Source: Meandrina meandrites | Lineage: Eukaryota; Cnidaria; Anthozoa; Scleractinia; Meandrinidae | Assembly: GCA_963693305.1 (NCBI GenBank) | Contig: OY855906.1 | Location: 9,519,602-9,583,601, forward strand | DNA: 64,000 nt | Direction: 5' to 3' | Shown: piece after piece, positions 1-14,840 of the stretch | How positions within the stretch are numbered: position 1 is the stretch's first letter | Layout: every line of letters begins with the position of its first letter | Translations under genes and position numbers: made by a program | Notes under the pieces: generated by a model | Databases searched by the model: none | What the model saw: the letters and a program-made list of their open reading frames with translations, nothing else | What the model was told of the DNA's origin: nothing

Positions 1-3000
1 TAGCCGTAAATTAACGGCTAAAATTGTGTCATATAATAAGACAGAGACCCCAGTTTAGCCGTAAATTAACGGCTAAAATTGTGTCATATAATAAGGCAGA
101 GACCCCAGTTTAGCCGTAAATTAACGGCTAAAATTGTGCCATATAACAAGACAGAGACCCCAGTTTAGCCGTAAATTAACGGCTAAAATTGTGTCATATA
201 ATAAGACAGAGACCCCAGTTTAGCCGTAAATTAACGGCTAAAATTGTGCCATATAATAAGACAGAGACCCCAGTTTAGCCGTAAATTAACGGCTAAAATT
301 GTGTCATATAATAAGGCAGAGACCCAAGTTTAGCCGTAAATTAACGGCTAAAATTGTGTCATATAATAAGACAGGGACCCCAGTTTAGCCGTAAATTAAC
401 GGCTAAAATTGTGTCATATAATAAGACAGAGACCCCAGTTTAGCCGTAAATTAACGGCTAAAATTGTGTCATATAATAAGACAGAGACCCCAGTTTAGCC
501 GTAAATTAACGGCTAAAATTGTGCCATATAATAAGACAGAGACCCAAGTTTAGCCGTAAATTAACGGCTAAAATTGTGCCATATAATAAGACAGAGACCC
601 CAGTTTAGCCGTAAATTAACGGCTAAAATTGTGTCATATAATAAGACAGAGACCCCAGTTTAGCCGTAAATTAACGGCTAAAATTGTGCCATATAATAAG
701 ACAGAGACCCAAGTTTAGCCGTAAATTAACGGCTAAAATTGTGCCATATAATAAGACAGAGACCCAAGTTTAGCCGTAAATTAACGGCTAAAATTGTGTC
801 ATATAATAAGACAGAGACCCCAGTTTAGCCGTAAATTAACGACTAAAATTGTGTCATATAATAAGACAGAGACCCCAGTTTAGCCGTAAATTAACGGCTA
901 AAATTGTGCCATATAATAAGACAGAGACCCAAGTTTAGCCGTAAATTAACGGCTAAAATTGTGCCATATAATAAGACAGAGACCCAAGTTTAGCCGTAAA
1001 TTAACGGCTAAAATTGTGTCATATAATAAGACAGAGACCCCACTTTAGCCGTAAATTAACGGCTAAAATTGTGCCATATAATAAGACAGAGACCCCAGTT
1101 TAGCCGTAAATTAACGGCTAAAATTGTGCCATATAATAAGACAGAGACCCAAGTTTAGCCGTAAATTAACGGCTAAAATTGTGCCATATAATAAGACAGA
1201 GACCCAAGTTTAGCCGTAAATTAACGGCTAAAATTGTGTCATATAATAAGACAGAGACCCCAGTTTAGCCGTAAATTAACGGCTAAAATTGTGCCATATA
1301 ATAAGACAGAGACCCAAGTTTAGCCGTAAATTAACGGCTAAAATTGTGCCATATAATAAGACAGAGACCCAAGTTTACCGTAAATTAACGGCTAAAATTG
1401 TGTCATATAATAAGACAGAGACCCCAGTTTAGCCGTAAATTAACGACTAAAATTGTGTCATATAATAAGACAGAGACCCCAGTTTAGCCGTAAATTAACG
1501 GCTAAAATTGTGTCATATAATAAGACAGAGACCCCAGTTTAGCCGTAAATTAACGGCTAAAATTGTGTCATATAATAAGGCAGAGACCCCAGTTTAGCCG
1601 TAAATTAACGGCTAAAATTGTGCCATATAACAAGACAGAGACCCCAGTTTAGCCGTAAATTAACGGCTAAAATTGTGTCATATAATAAGACAGAGACCCC
1701 AGTTTAGCCGTAAATTAACGGCTAAAATTGTGCCATATAATAAGACAGAGACCCCAGTTTAGCCGTAAATTAACGGCTAAAATTGTGTCATATAATAAGG
1801 CAGAGACCCAAGTTTAGCCGTAAATTAACGGCTAAAATTGTGTCATATAATAAGACAGGGACCCCAGTTTAGCCGTAAATTAACGGCTAAAATTGTGTCA
1901 TATAATAAGACAGAGACCCCAGTTTAGCCGTAAATTAACGGCTAAAATTGTGTCATATAATAAGACAGAGACCCCAGTTTAGCCGTAAATTAACGGCTAA
2001 AATTGTGTCATATAATAAGACAGAGACCCAAGTTTAGCCGTAAATTAACGGCTTAAATTGTGTCATATAATAAGACAGAGACCCCAGTTTAGCCGTAAAT
2101 TAACGGCTAAAATTGTGTCATATAATAAGACAGAGACCCAAGTTTAGCCGTAAATTAACGGCTAAAATTGTGTCATATAATAAGACAGAGACCCAAGTTT
2201 AGCCGTAAATTCACGGCTAAAATTGTGCCATATAATAAGACAGAGACCCCAGTTTAGCCGTAAATTAACGGCTAAAATTGTGCCATATAATAAGACAGAG
2301 ACCCCAGTTTAGCCGTAAATTAACGGCTAAAATTGTGCCATATAATAAGGCAGAGACCCCAGTTTAGCCGTAAATTAACGGCTAAAATAAAATTGTGCCA
2401 TATAATAAGACAGAGAACCAAGTTTAGCCGTAAATTAACGGCTAAAATTGTGTCATATAATAAGACAGAGACCCAAGTTTAGCCGTAAATTAACGGCTAA
2501 AATTGTGCCATATAATAAGACAGAGACCCCAGTTTAGCCGTAAATTAACGGCTAAAATTGTGCCATATAATAAGACAGAGACCCCAGTTTAGCCTTAAAT
2601 TAACGGCTAAAATTGTGCCATATAATAAGACAGAGACCCAAGTTTAGCCTTAAATTAACGGCTAAAATTATGTCATATAATAAGACAGAGACCCCAGTTT
2701 AGCCGTAAATTAACGGCTAAAATTGTGCCATATAATAAGACAGAGACCCCAGTTTAGCAGTAAATTAACGGCTAAAATTGTGCCATATAATAAGACAGAG
2801 ACCCCAGTTTAGCAGTAAATTAACGGCTAAAATTGTGCCATATAATAAGACAGAGACCCAAGTTTAGCCTTAAATTAACGGCTAAAATTGTGTCATATAA
2901 TAAGGCAGAGACCCAAGTTTAGCCGTAAATTAACGGCTAAAATTGTGTCATATAATAAGACAGAGACCCCAGTTTAGCCGTAAATTAACGGCTAAAATTG

Positions 3001-3720
3001 TGTCATATAATAAGGCAGAGACCCAAGTTTAGCCGTAAATTAGCCGCTAAAATTGTGCCATATAATAAGACAGAGACCCAAGTTTAGCCGTAAATTAACG
3101 GCTAAAATTGTGTCATATAATAAGGCAGAGACCCCAGTTTAGCCGTAAATTAACGGCTAAAATTGTGCCATATAATAAGACAGAGACCCAAGTTTAGCCG
3201 TAAATTAACGGCTAAAATTGTGCCATATAATAAGACAGAGACCCAAGTTTAGCCGTAAATTAACGGCTAAAATTGTGTCATATAATAAGACAGAGACCCC
3301 AGTTTAGCCGTAAATTAACGACTAAAATTGTGTCATATAATAAGACAGAGACCCCAGTTTAGCCGTAAATTAACGGCTAAAATTGTGTCATATAATAAGA
3401 CAGAGACCCCAGTTTAGCCGTAAATTAACGGCTAAAATTGTGTCATATAATAAGGCAGAGACCCCAGTTTAGCCGTAAATTAACGGCTAAAATTGTGCCA
3501 TATAACAAGACAGAGACCCCAGTTTAGCCGTAAATTAACGGCTAAAATTGTGTCATATAATAAGACAGAGACCCCAGTTTAGCCGTAAATTAACGGCTAA
3601 AATTGTGCCATATAATAAGACAGAGACCCCAGTTTAGCCGTAAATTAACGGCTAAAATTGTGTCATATAATAAGGCAGAGACCCAAGTTTAGCCGTAAAT
3701 TAACGGCTAAAATTGTGTCA
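1..3720. repeat. Smaller higher-order satellite units (27 and 34 monomers)
   Basis: A run of marked monomers (AAGGC variant, then the ATAACAAG variant, later a CAGGGACCC variant) starts at 1, 1485 and 3360. The ATAACAAG marker lies at 141, 1625 and 3500. The spacings are 1,484 bp (27 monomers minus the 1-bp deletion near 1376) and 1,875 bp (34 monomers plus one 5-bp insertion near 2388). These units are older or less regular than the 5,510-bp blocks. Confidence 0.75.
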
Positions 3721-3820
3721 TATAATAAGACAGGGACCCCAGTTTAGCCGTAAATTAACGGCTAAAATTGTGTCATATAATAAGACAGAGACCCCAGTTT
3801 AGCCGTAAATTAACGGCTAA

Positions 3821-6800
3821 AATTGTGTCATATAATAAGACAGAGACCCCAGTTTAGCCGTAAATTAACGGCTAAAATTGTGTCATATAATAAGACAGAG
3901 ACCCAAGTTTAGCCGTAAATTAACGGCTTAAATTGTGTCATATAATAAGACAGAGACCCCAGTTTAGCCGTAAATTAACGGCTAAAATTGTGTCATATAA
4001 TAAGACAGAGACCCAAGTTTAGCCGTAAATTAACGGCTAAAATTGTGTCATATAATAAGACAGAGACCCAAGTTTAGCCGTAAATTAACGGCTAAAATTG
4101 TGCCATATAATAAGACAGAGACCCCAGTTTAGCCGTAAATTAACGGCTAAAATTGTGCCATATAATAAGACAGAGACCCCAGTTTAGCCGTAAATTAACG
4201 GCTAAAATTGTGCCATATAATAAGGCAGAGACCCCAGTTTAGCCGTAAATTAACGGCTAAAATAAAATTGTGCCATATAATAAGACAGAGAACCAAGTTT
4301 AGCCGTAAATTAACGGCTAAAATTGTGTCATATAATAAGACAGAGACCCAAGTTTAGCCGTAAATTAACGGCTAAAATTGTGCCATATAATAAGACAGAG
4401 ACCCCAGTTTAGCCGTAAATTAACGGCTAAAATTGTGCCATATAATAAGACAGAGACCCCAGTTTAGCCTTAAATTAACGGCTAAAATTGTGCCATATAA
4501 TAAGACAGAGACCCAAGTTTAGCCTTAAATTAACGGCTAAAATTATGTCATATAATAAGACAGAGACCCCAGTTTAGCCGTAAATTAACGGCTAAAATTG
4601 TGCCATATAATAAGGCAGAGACCCCAGTTTAGCCGTAAATTAACGGCTAAAATAAAATTGTGCCATATAATAAGACAGAGAACCAAGTTTAGCCGTAAAT
4701 TAACGGCTAAAATTGTGTCATATAATAAGACAGAGACCCAAGTTTAGCCGTAAATTAACGGCTAAAATTGTGCCATATAATAAGACAGAGACCCCAGTTT
4801 AGCCGTAAATTAACGGCTAAAATTGTGCCATATAATAAGACAGAGACCCCAGTTTAGCCTTAAATTAACGGCTAAAATTGTGCCATATAATAAGACAGAG
4901 ACCCAAGTTTAGCCTTAAATTAACGGCTAAAATTATGTCATATAATAAGACAGAGACCCCAGTTTAGCCGTAAATTAACGGCTAAAATTGTGCCATATAA
5001 TAAGACAGAGACCCCAGTTTAGCAGTAAATTAACGGCTAAAATTGTGCCATATAATAAGACAGAGACCCAAGTTTAGCCGTAAATTAACGGCTAAAATTG
5101 TGCCATATAATAAGACAGAGACCCAAGTTTAGCCGTAAATTAACGGCTAAAATTGTGTCATATAATAAGGCAGAGACCCAAGTTTAGCCGTAAATTAACG
5201 GCTAAAATTGTGTCATATAATAAGACAGAGACCCCAGTTTAGCCGTAAATTAACGGCTAAAATTGTGTCATATAATAAGGCAGAGACCCAAGTTTAGCCG
5301 TAAATTAGCCGCTAAAATTGTGCCATATAATAAGACAGAGACCCAAGTTTAGCCGTAAATTAACGGCTAAAATTGTGTCATATAATAAGGCAGAGACCCC
5401 AGTTTAGCCGTAAATTAACGGCTAAAATTGTGCCATATAATAAGACAGAGACCCAAGTTTAGCCGTAAATTAACGGCTAAAATTGTGCCATATAATAAGA
5501 CAGAGACCCAAGTTTAGCCGTAAATTAACGGCTAAAATTGTGCCATATAATAAGACAGAGACCCAAGTTTAGCCGTAAATTAACGGCTAAAATTGTGTCA
5601 TATAATAAGACAGAGACCCAAGTTTAGTCGTAAATTAACGGCTAAAATTGTGTCATATAATAAGACAGAGACCCAAGTTTAGCCGTAAATTAACGGCTAA
5701 AATTGTGTCATATAATAAGGCAGAGACCCAAGTTTAGCCGTAAATTAACGCCTAAAATTGTGTCATATAATAAGGCAGAGACCCAAGTTTAGCCGTAAAT
5801 TAACGGCTAAAATTGTGTCATATAATAAGACAGAGACCCAAGTTTAGCCTTAAATTAACGGCTAAAATTGTGTCATATAATAAGGCAGAGACCCAAGTTT
5901 AGCCGTAAATTAACGGCTAAAATTGTGCCATATAATAAGACAGAGACCCCAGTTTAGCCGTAAATTAACGGCTAAAATTGTGTCATATAATAAGACAGAG
6001 ACCCAAGTTTAGCCGTAAATTAACGGCTAAAATTGTGCCATATAATAAGACAGAGACCCAAGTTTAGCCGTAAATTAACGGCTAAAATTGTGTCATATAA
6101 TAAGACAGAGACCCCAGTTTAGCCGTAAATTAACGGCTAAAATTGTGTCATATAATAAGGCAGAGACCCAAGTTTAGCCTTAAATTAGCCGCTAAAATTG
6201 TGCCATATAATAAGACAGAGACCCAAGTTTAGCCGTAAATTAACGGCTAAAATTGTGTCATATAATAAGGCAGAGACCCCGGTTTAGCCGTAAATTAACG
6301 GCTAAAATTGTGCCATATAATAAGACAGAGACCCAAGTTTAGCCGTAAATTAACGGCTAAAATTGTGTCATATAATAAGACAGAGACCCAAGTTTAGCCG
6401 TAAATTAACGGCTAAAATTGTGCCATATAATAAGACAGAGACCCAAGTTTAGCCGTAAATTAACGGCTAAAATTGTGTCATATAATAAGACAGAGACCCA
6501 AGTTTAGCCGTAAATTAACGGCTAAAATTGTGTCATATAATAAGACAGAGACCCAAGTTTAGCCGTAAACTAACGGCTAAAATTGTGTCATATAATAAGA
6601 CAGAGACCCAAGTTTAGCCGTAAATTAACGGCTAAAATTGTGTCATATAATAAGGCAGAGACCCAAGTTTAGCCGTAAATTAACGGCTAAAATTGTGCCA
6701 TATAATAAGACAGAGACCCAAGTTTAGCCGTAAATTAACGTCTAAAATTGTGCCATATAATAAGACAGAGACCCAAGTTTAGCCGTAAATTAACGGCTAA

Positions 6801-9330
6801 AATTGTGCCATATAATAAGACAGAGACCCCAGTTTAGCCGTAAATTAACGGCTAAAATTGTGTCATATAATAAGACAGAGACCCCAGTTTAGCCGTACAT
6901 TAACGGCTAAAATTGTGCCATATAATAAGACAGAGACCCAAGTTTAGCCGTAAATTAACGGCTAAAATTGTGCCATATAATAAGACAGAGACCCCAGTTT
7001 AGCCTTAAATTAACGGCTAAAATTGTGCCATATAATAAGGCAGAGACCCAAGTTTAGCCGTAAATTAACGGCTAAAATTGTGTCATATAATAAGACAGAG
7101 ACCCCAGTTTAGCCGTAAATTAACGGCTAAAATTGTGCCATATAATAAGGCAGAGACCCCAGTTTAGCCTTAAATTAACGGCTAAAATTTTGTCATATAA
7201 TAAGACAGAGACCCAAGTTGAGCCGTAAATTAACGGCTAAAATTGTGCCATATAATAAGACAGAGAACCAAGTTTAGCCGTAAATTAACGGCTAAAATTG
7301 TGTCATATAATAAGGCAGAGACCCAAGTTTAGCCGTAAATTAACGGCTAAAATTGTGTCATATAATAAGACAGGGACCCCAGTTTAGCCGTAAATTAACG
7401 GCTAAAATTGTGTCATATAATAAGGCAGAGACCCAAGTTTAGCCGTAAATTAACGGCTAAAATTGTGCCATATAATAAGACAGAGACCCCAGTTTAGCCG
7501 TAAATTAACGGCTAAAATTGTGTCATATAATAAGACAGAGACCCCAGTTTAGCCGTAAATTAACGGCTAAAATTGTGCCATATAATAAGACAGAGACCCA
7601 AGTTTAGCCTTAAATTAACGGCTAAAATTGTGCCATATAATAAGACAGAGACCCCAGTTTAGCCTTAAATTAACGGCTAAAATTGTGCCATATAATAAGG
7701 AAGAGACCCAAGTTTAGCCGTAAATTAACGGCTAAAATTGTGTCATATAATAAGACAGAGACCACAGTTTAGCCGTAAATTAACGGCTAAAATTGTGCCA
7801 TATAATAAGGCAGAGACCCAAGTTTAGCCGTAAATTAACGGCTAAAATTGTGCCATATAATAAGACAGAAACCCAAGTTTAGCCGTAAATTAACGGCTTA
7901 AATTGTGTCATATAATAAGACAGAGACCCAAGTTTAGCCGTAAATTAACGGCTAAAATTGTGTCATATAATAAGACAGAGACCCCAGTTTAGCCGTAAAT
8001 TAACGGCTAAAATTGTGTCATATAATAAGACAGAGACCCAAGTTTAGCCGTAAATTAACGGCTAAAATTGTGTCATATAATAAGGCAGAGACCCAAGTTT
8101 AGCCGTAAATTAACGGCTAAAATTGTGCCACATAATAAGACAGAGACCCCAGTTTAGCCGTAAATTAACGGGTAAAATTGTGTCATATAATAAGACAGAG
8201 ACCCAAGTTTAGCCGAAAATTAACGGCTAAAATTGTGCCATATAATAAGACAGAGACCCAAGTTTAGCCGTAAATTAACGGCTAAAATTGTGCCATATAA
8301 TAAGACAGAGACCCAAGTTTAGCCGTAAATTAACAGCTAAAATTGTGCCATATAATAAGACAGAGACCCAAGTTTAGCCGTAAATTAACGGCTAAAATTG
8401 TGCCATATAATAAGACAGAGACCCAAGTTTAGCCGTAAATTAACGGCTAAAATTGTGTCATATAATAAGACAGAGACCCAAGTTTAGCCGTAAATTAACA
8501 GCTAAAATTGTGCCATATAATAAGACAGAGACCCAAGTTTAGCCGTAAATTAACGGCTAAAATTGTGCCATATAATAAGACAGAGACCCAAGTTTAGCAG
8601 TAAATTAACGGCTAAAATTGTGTCATATAATAAGACAGAGACCCCAGTTTAGCCGTAAATTAACGGCTAAAATTGTGTCATATAATAAGACAGAGACCCA
8701 AGTTTAGCCGTAAATTAACGGCTAAAATTGTGCCATATAATAAGACAGAGACCCAAGTTTAGCCGTAAATTAAGGGCTAAAATTGTGTCATATAATAAGA
8801 CAGAGACCCCCGTTTAGCCGTAAATTAACGACTAAAATTGTGTCATATAATAAGACAGAGACCCCAGTTTAGCCGTAAATTAACGGCTTAAATTGTGCCA
8901 TATAATAAGACAGAGACCCCAGTTTAGCCGTAAATTAAGGGCTAAAATTGTGTCATATAATAAGACAAAGACCCCAGTTTAGCCGTAAATTAACGGCTAA
9001 AATTGTGTCATATAATAAGGCAGAGACCCCAGTTTAGCCGTAAATTAACGGCTAAAATTGTGCCATATAATAAGACAGAGACCCCAGTTTAGCCGTAAAT
9101 TAACGGCTAAAATTGTGTCATATAATAAGACAGAGACCCAAGTTTAGCCGTAAATTAACGGCTAAAATTGTGTCATATAATAAGACAGAGACCCAAGTTT
9201 AGCCGTAAATTAACGGCTAAAATTGTGTCATATAATAAGACAGAGACCCCAGTTTAGCCGTAAATTAACGACTAAAATTGTGTCATATAATAAGACAGAG
9301 ACCCCAGTTTAGCCGTAAATTAACGGCTAA
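3821..9330. repeat. Higher-order satellite block, copy A (100 monomers, 5,510 bp)
   Basis: Marked monomers recur at exactly +5,510 bp. The AGTTTAGTCG variant is at 5621 and 11131, AACGCCTAAA at about 5749 and 11259, CGGCTTAA at about 3926 and 9436, and the 5-bp insertion monomers at 4261/4651 and 9771/10161. 5,510 equals 100 x 55 plus two 5-bp insertions. The block edges are approximate: identity with the next copy fails upstream at the CAGGGACCCC monomer at 3731 (CAGAGACCCC at 9241) and holds from about 3840. Confidence 0.85.
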
Positions 9331-12300
9331 AATTGTGTCATATAATAAGACAGAGACCCCAGTTTAGCCGTAAATTAACGGCTAAAATTGTGTCATATAA
9401 TAAGACAGAGACCCAAGTTTAGCCGTAAATTAACGGCTTAAATTGTGTCATATAATAAGACAGAGACCCCAGTTTAGCCGTAAATTAACGGCTAAAATTG
9501 TGTCATATAATAAGACAGAGACCCAAGTTTAGCCGTAAATTAACGGCTAAAATTGTGTCATATAATAAGACAGAGACCCAAGTTTAGCCGTAAATTAACG
9601 GCTAAAATTGTGCCATATAATAAGACAGAGACCCCAGTTTAGCCGTAAATTAACGGCTAAAATTGTGCCATATAATAAGACAGAGACCCCAGTTTAGCCG
9701 TAAATTAACGGCTAAAATTGTGCCATATAATAAGGCAGAGACCCCAGTTTAGCCGTAAATTAACGGCTAAAATAAAATTGTGCCATATAATAAGACAGAG
9801 AACCAAGTTTAGCCGTAAATTAACGGCTAAAATTGTGTCATATAATAAGACAGAGACCCAAGTTTAGCCGTAAATTAACGGCTAAAATTGTGCCATATAA
9901 TAAGACAGAGACCCCAGTTTAGCCGTAAATTAACGGCTAAAATTGTGCCATATAATAAGACAGAGACCCCAGTTTAGCCTTAAATTAACGGCTAAAATTG
10001 TGCCATATAATAAGACAGAGACCCAAGTTTAGCCTTAAATTAACGGCTAAAATTATGTCATATAATAAGACAGAGACCCCAGTTTAGCCGTAAATTAACG
10101 GCTAAAATTGTGCCATATAATAAGGCAGAGACCCCAGTTTAGCCGTAAATTAACGGCTAAAATAAAATTGTGCCATATAATAAGACAGAGAACCAAGTTT
10201 AGCCGTAAATTAACGGCTAAAATTGTGTCATATAATAAGACAGAGACCCAAGTTTAGCCGTAAATTAACGGCTAAAATTGTGCCATATAATAAGACAGAG
10301 ACCCCAGTTTAGCCGTAAATTAACGGCTAAAATTGTGCCATATAATAAGACAGAGACCCCAGTTTAGCCTTAAATTAACGGCTAAAATTGTGCCATATAA
10401 TAAGACAGAGACCCAAGTTTAGCCTTAAATTAACGGCTAAAATTATGTCATATAATAAGACAGAGACCCCAGTTTAGCCGTAAATTAACGGCTAAAATTG
10501 TGCCATATAATAAGACAGAGACCCCAGTTTAGCAGTAAATTAACGGCTAAAATTGTGCCATATAATAAGACAGAGACCCAAGTTTAGCCGTAAATTAACG
10601 GCTAAAATTGTGCCATATAATAAGACAGAGACCCAAGTTTAGCCGTAAATTAACGGCTAAAATTGTGTCATATAATAAGGCAGAGACCCAAGTTTAGCCG
10701 TAAATTAACGGCTAAAATTGTGTCATATAATAAGACAGAGACCCCAGTTTAGCCGTAAATTAACGGCTAAAATTGTGTCATATAATAAGGCAGAGACCCA
10801 AGTTTAGCCGTAAATTAGCCGCTAAAATTGTGCCATATAATAAGACAGAGACCCAAGTTTAGCCGTAAATTAACGGCTAAAATTGTGTCATATAATAAGG
10901 CAGAGACCCCAGTTTAGCCGTAAATTAACGGCTAAAATTGTGCCATATAATAAGACAGAGACCCAAGTTTAGCCGTAAATTAACGGCTAAAATTGTGCCA
11001 TATAATAAGACAGAGACCCAAGTTTAGCCGTAAATTAACGGCTAAAATTGTGCCATATAATAAGACAGAGACCCAAGTTTAGCCGTAAATTAACGGCTAA
11101 AATTGTGTCATATAATAAGACAGAGACCCAAGTTTAGTCGTAAATTAACGGCTAAAATTGTGTCATATAATAAGACAGAGACCCAAGTTTAGCCGTAAAT
11201 TAACGGCTAAAATTGTGTCATATAATAAGGCAGAGACCCAAGTTTAGCCGTAAATTAACGCCTAAAATTGTGTCATATAATAAGGCAGAGACCCAAGTTT
11301 AGCCGTAAATTAACGGCTAAAATTGTGTCATATAATAAGACAGAGACCCAAGTTTAGCCTTAAATTAACGGCTAAAATTGTGTCATATAATAAGGCAGAG
11401 ACCCAAGTTTAGCCGTAAATTAACGGCTAAAATTGTGCCATATAATAAGACAGAGACCCCAGTTTAGCCGTAAATTAACGGCTAAAATTGTGTCATATAA
11501 TAAGACAGAGACCCAAGTTTAGCCGTAAATTAACGGCTAAAATTGTGCCATATAATAAGACAGAGACCCAAGTTTAGCCGTAAATTAACGGCTAAAATTG
11601 TGTCATATAATAAGACAGAGACCCCAGTTTAGCCGTAAATTAACGGCTAAAATTGTGTCATATAATAAGGCAGAGACCCAAGTTTAGCCTTAAATTAGCC
11701 GCTAAAATTGTGCCATATAATAAGACAGAGACCCAAGTTTAGCCGTAAATTAACGGCTAAAATTGTGTCATATAATAAGGCAGAGACCCCGGTTTAGCCG
11801 TAAATTAACGGCTAAAATTGTGCCATATAATAAGACAGAGACCCAAGTTTAGCCGTAAATTAACGGCTAAAATTGTGTCATATAATAAGACAGAGACCCA
11901 AGTTTAGCCGTAAATTAACGGCTAAAATTGTGCCATATAATAAGACAGAGACCCAAGTTTAGCCGTAAATTAACGGCTAAAATTGTGTCATATAATAAGA
12001 CAGAGACCCAAGTTTAGCCGTAAATTAACGGCTAAAATTGTGTCATATAATAAGACAGAGACCCAAGTTTAGCCGTAAACTAACGGCTAAAATTGTGTCA
12101 TATAATAAGACAGAGACCCAAGTTTAGCCGTAAATTAACGGCTAAAATTGTGTCATATAATAAGGCAGAGACCCAAGTTTAGCCGTAAATTAACGGCTAA
12201 AATTGTGCCATATAATAAGACAGAGACCCAAGTTTAGCCGTAAATTAACGTCTAAAATTGTGCCATATAATAAGACAGAGACCCAAGTTTAGCCGTAAAT

Positions 12301-14840
12301 TAACGGCTAAAATTGTGCCATATAATAAGACAGAGACCCCAGTTTAGCCGTAAATTAACGGCTAAAATTGTGTCATATAATAAGACAGAGACCCCAGTTT
12401 AGCCGTACATTAACGGCTAAAATTGTGCCATATAATAAGACAGAGACCCAAGTTTAGCCGTAAATTAACGGCTAAAATTGTGCCATATAATAAGACAGAG
12501 ACCCCAGTTTAGCCTTAAATTAACGGCTAAAATTGTGCCATATAATAAGGCAGAGACCCAAGTTTAGCCGTAAATTAACGGCTAAAATTGTGTCATATAA
12601 TAAGACAGAGACCCCAGTTTAGCCGTAAATTAACGGCTAAAATTGTGCCATATAATAAGGCAGAGACCCCAGTTTAGCCTTAAATTAACGGCTAAAATTT
12701 TGTCATATAATAAGACAGAGACCCAAGTTGAGCCGTAAATTAACGGCTAAAATTGTGCCATATAATAAGACAGAGAACCAAGTTTAGCCGTAAATTAACG
12801 GCTAAAATTGTGTCATATAATAAGGCAGAGACCCAAGTTTAGCCGTAAATTAACGGCTAAAATTGTGTCATATAATAAGACAGGGACCCCAGTTTAGCCG
12901 TAAATTAACGGCTAAAATTGTGTCATATAATAAGGCAGAGACCCAAGTTTAGCCGTAAATTAACGGCTAAAATTGTGCCATATAATAAGACAGAGACCCC
13001 AGTTTAGCCGTAAATTAACGGCTAAAATTGTGTCATATAATAAGACAGAGACCCCAGTTTAGCCGTAAATTAACGGCTAAAATTGTGCCATATAATAAGA
13101 CAGAGACCCAAGTTTAGCCTTAAATTAACGGCTAAAATTGTGCCATATAATAAGACAGAGACCCCAGTTTAGCCTTAAATTAACGGCTAAAATTGTGCCA
13201 TATAATAAGGAAGAGACCCAAGTTTAGCCGTAAATTAACGGCTAAAATTGTGTCATATAATAAGACAGAGACCACAGTTTAGCCGTAAATTAACGGCTAA
13301 AATTGTGCCATATAATAAGGCAGAGACCCAAGTTTAGCCGTAAATTAACGGCTAAAATTGTGCCATATAATAAGACAGAAACCCAAGTTTAGCCGTAAAT
13401 TAACGGCTTAAATTGTGTCATATAATAAGACAGAGACCCAAGTTTAGCCGTAAATTAACGGCTAAAATTGTGTCATATAATAAGACAGAGACCCCAGTTT
13501 AGCCGTAAATTAACGGCTAAAATTGTGTCATATAATAAGACAGAGACCCAAGTTTAGCCGTAAATTAACGGCTAAAATTGTGTCATATAATAAGGCAGAG
13601 ACCCAAGTTTAGCCGTAAATTAACGGCTAAAATTGTGCCACATAATAAGACAGAGACCCCAGTTTAGCCGTAAATTAACGGGTAAAATTGTGTCATATAA
13701 TAAGACAGAGACCCAAGTTTAGCCGAAAATTAACGGCTAAAATTGTGCCATATAATAAGACAGAGACCCAAGTTTAGCCGTAAATTAACGGCTAAAATTG
13801 TGCCATATAATAAGACAGAGACCCAAGTTTAGCCGTAAATTAACAGCTAAAATTGTGCCATATAATAAGACAGAGACCCAAGTTTAGCCGTAAATTAACG
13901 GCTAAAATTGTGCCATATAATAAGACAGAGACCCAAGTTTAGCCGTAAATTAACGGCTAAAATTGTGTCATATAATAAGACAGAGACCCAAGTTTAGCCG
14001 TAAATTAACAGCTAAAATTGTGCCATATAATAAGACAGAGACCCAAGTTTAGCCGTAAATTAACGGCTAAAATTGTGCCATATAATAAGACAGAGACCCA
14101 AGTTTAGCAGTAAATTAACGGCTAAAATTGTGTCATATAATAAGACAGAGACCCCAGTTTAGCCGTAAATTAACGGCTAAAATTGTGTCATATAATAAGA
14201 CAGAGACCCAAGTTTAGCCGTAAATTAACGGCTAAAATTGTGCCATATAATAAGACAGAGACCCAAGTTTAGCCGTAAATTAAGGGCTAAAATTGTGTCA
14301 TATAATAAGACAGAGACCCCCGTTTAGCCGTAAATTAACGACTAAAATTGTGTCATATAATAAGACAGAGACCCAAGTTTAGCCGTAAATTAACGGCTTA
14401 AATTGTGCCATATAATAAGACAGAGACCCCAGTTTAGCCGTAAATTAAGGGCTAAAATTGTGTCATATAATAAGACAAAGACCCCAGTTTAGCCGTAAAT
14501 TAACGGCTAAAATTGTGTCATATAATAAGGCAGAGACCCCAGTTTAGCCGTAAATTAACGGCTAAAATTGTGCCATATAATAAGACAGAGACCCCAGTTT
14601 AGCCGTAAATTAACGGCTAAAATTGTGTCATATAATAAGACAGAGACCCAAGTTTAGCCGTAAATTAACGGCTAAAATTGTGTCATATAATAAGACAGAG
14701 ACCCAAGTTTAGCCGTAAATTAACGGCTAAAATTGTGTCATATAATAAGACAGAGACCCCAGTTTAGCCGTAAATTAACGACTAAAATTGTGTCATATAA
14801 TAAGACAGAGACCCCAGTTTAGCCGTAAATTAACGGCTAA
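9331..14840. repeat. Higher-order satellite block, copy B
   Basis: This is the second tandem copy of the 100-monomer block. By eye I found one substitution against copy A (C at 8865, A at 14375) at the sites I compared. The register continues to 14781 (ACTAAAATTG, paired with 9271) and fails at about 14841, where GTGCC faces GTGTC. The near identity, against clear divergence between neighbouring monomers, points to recent duplication of the whole block by unequal exchange, or to an assembly duplication. Confidence 0.85.
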
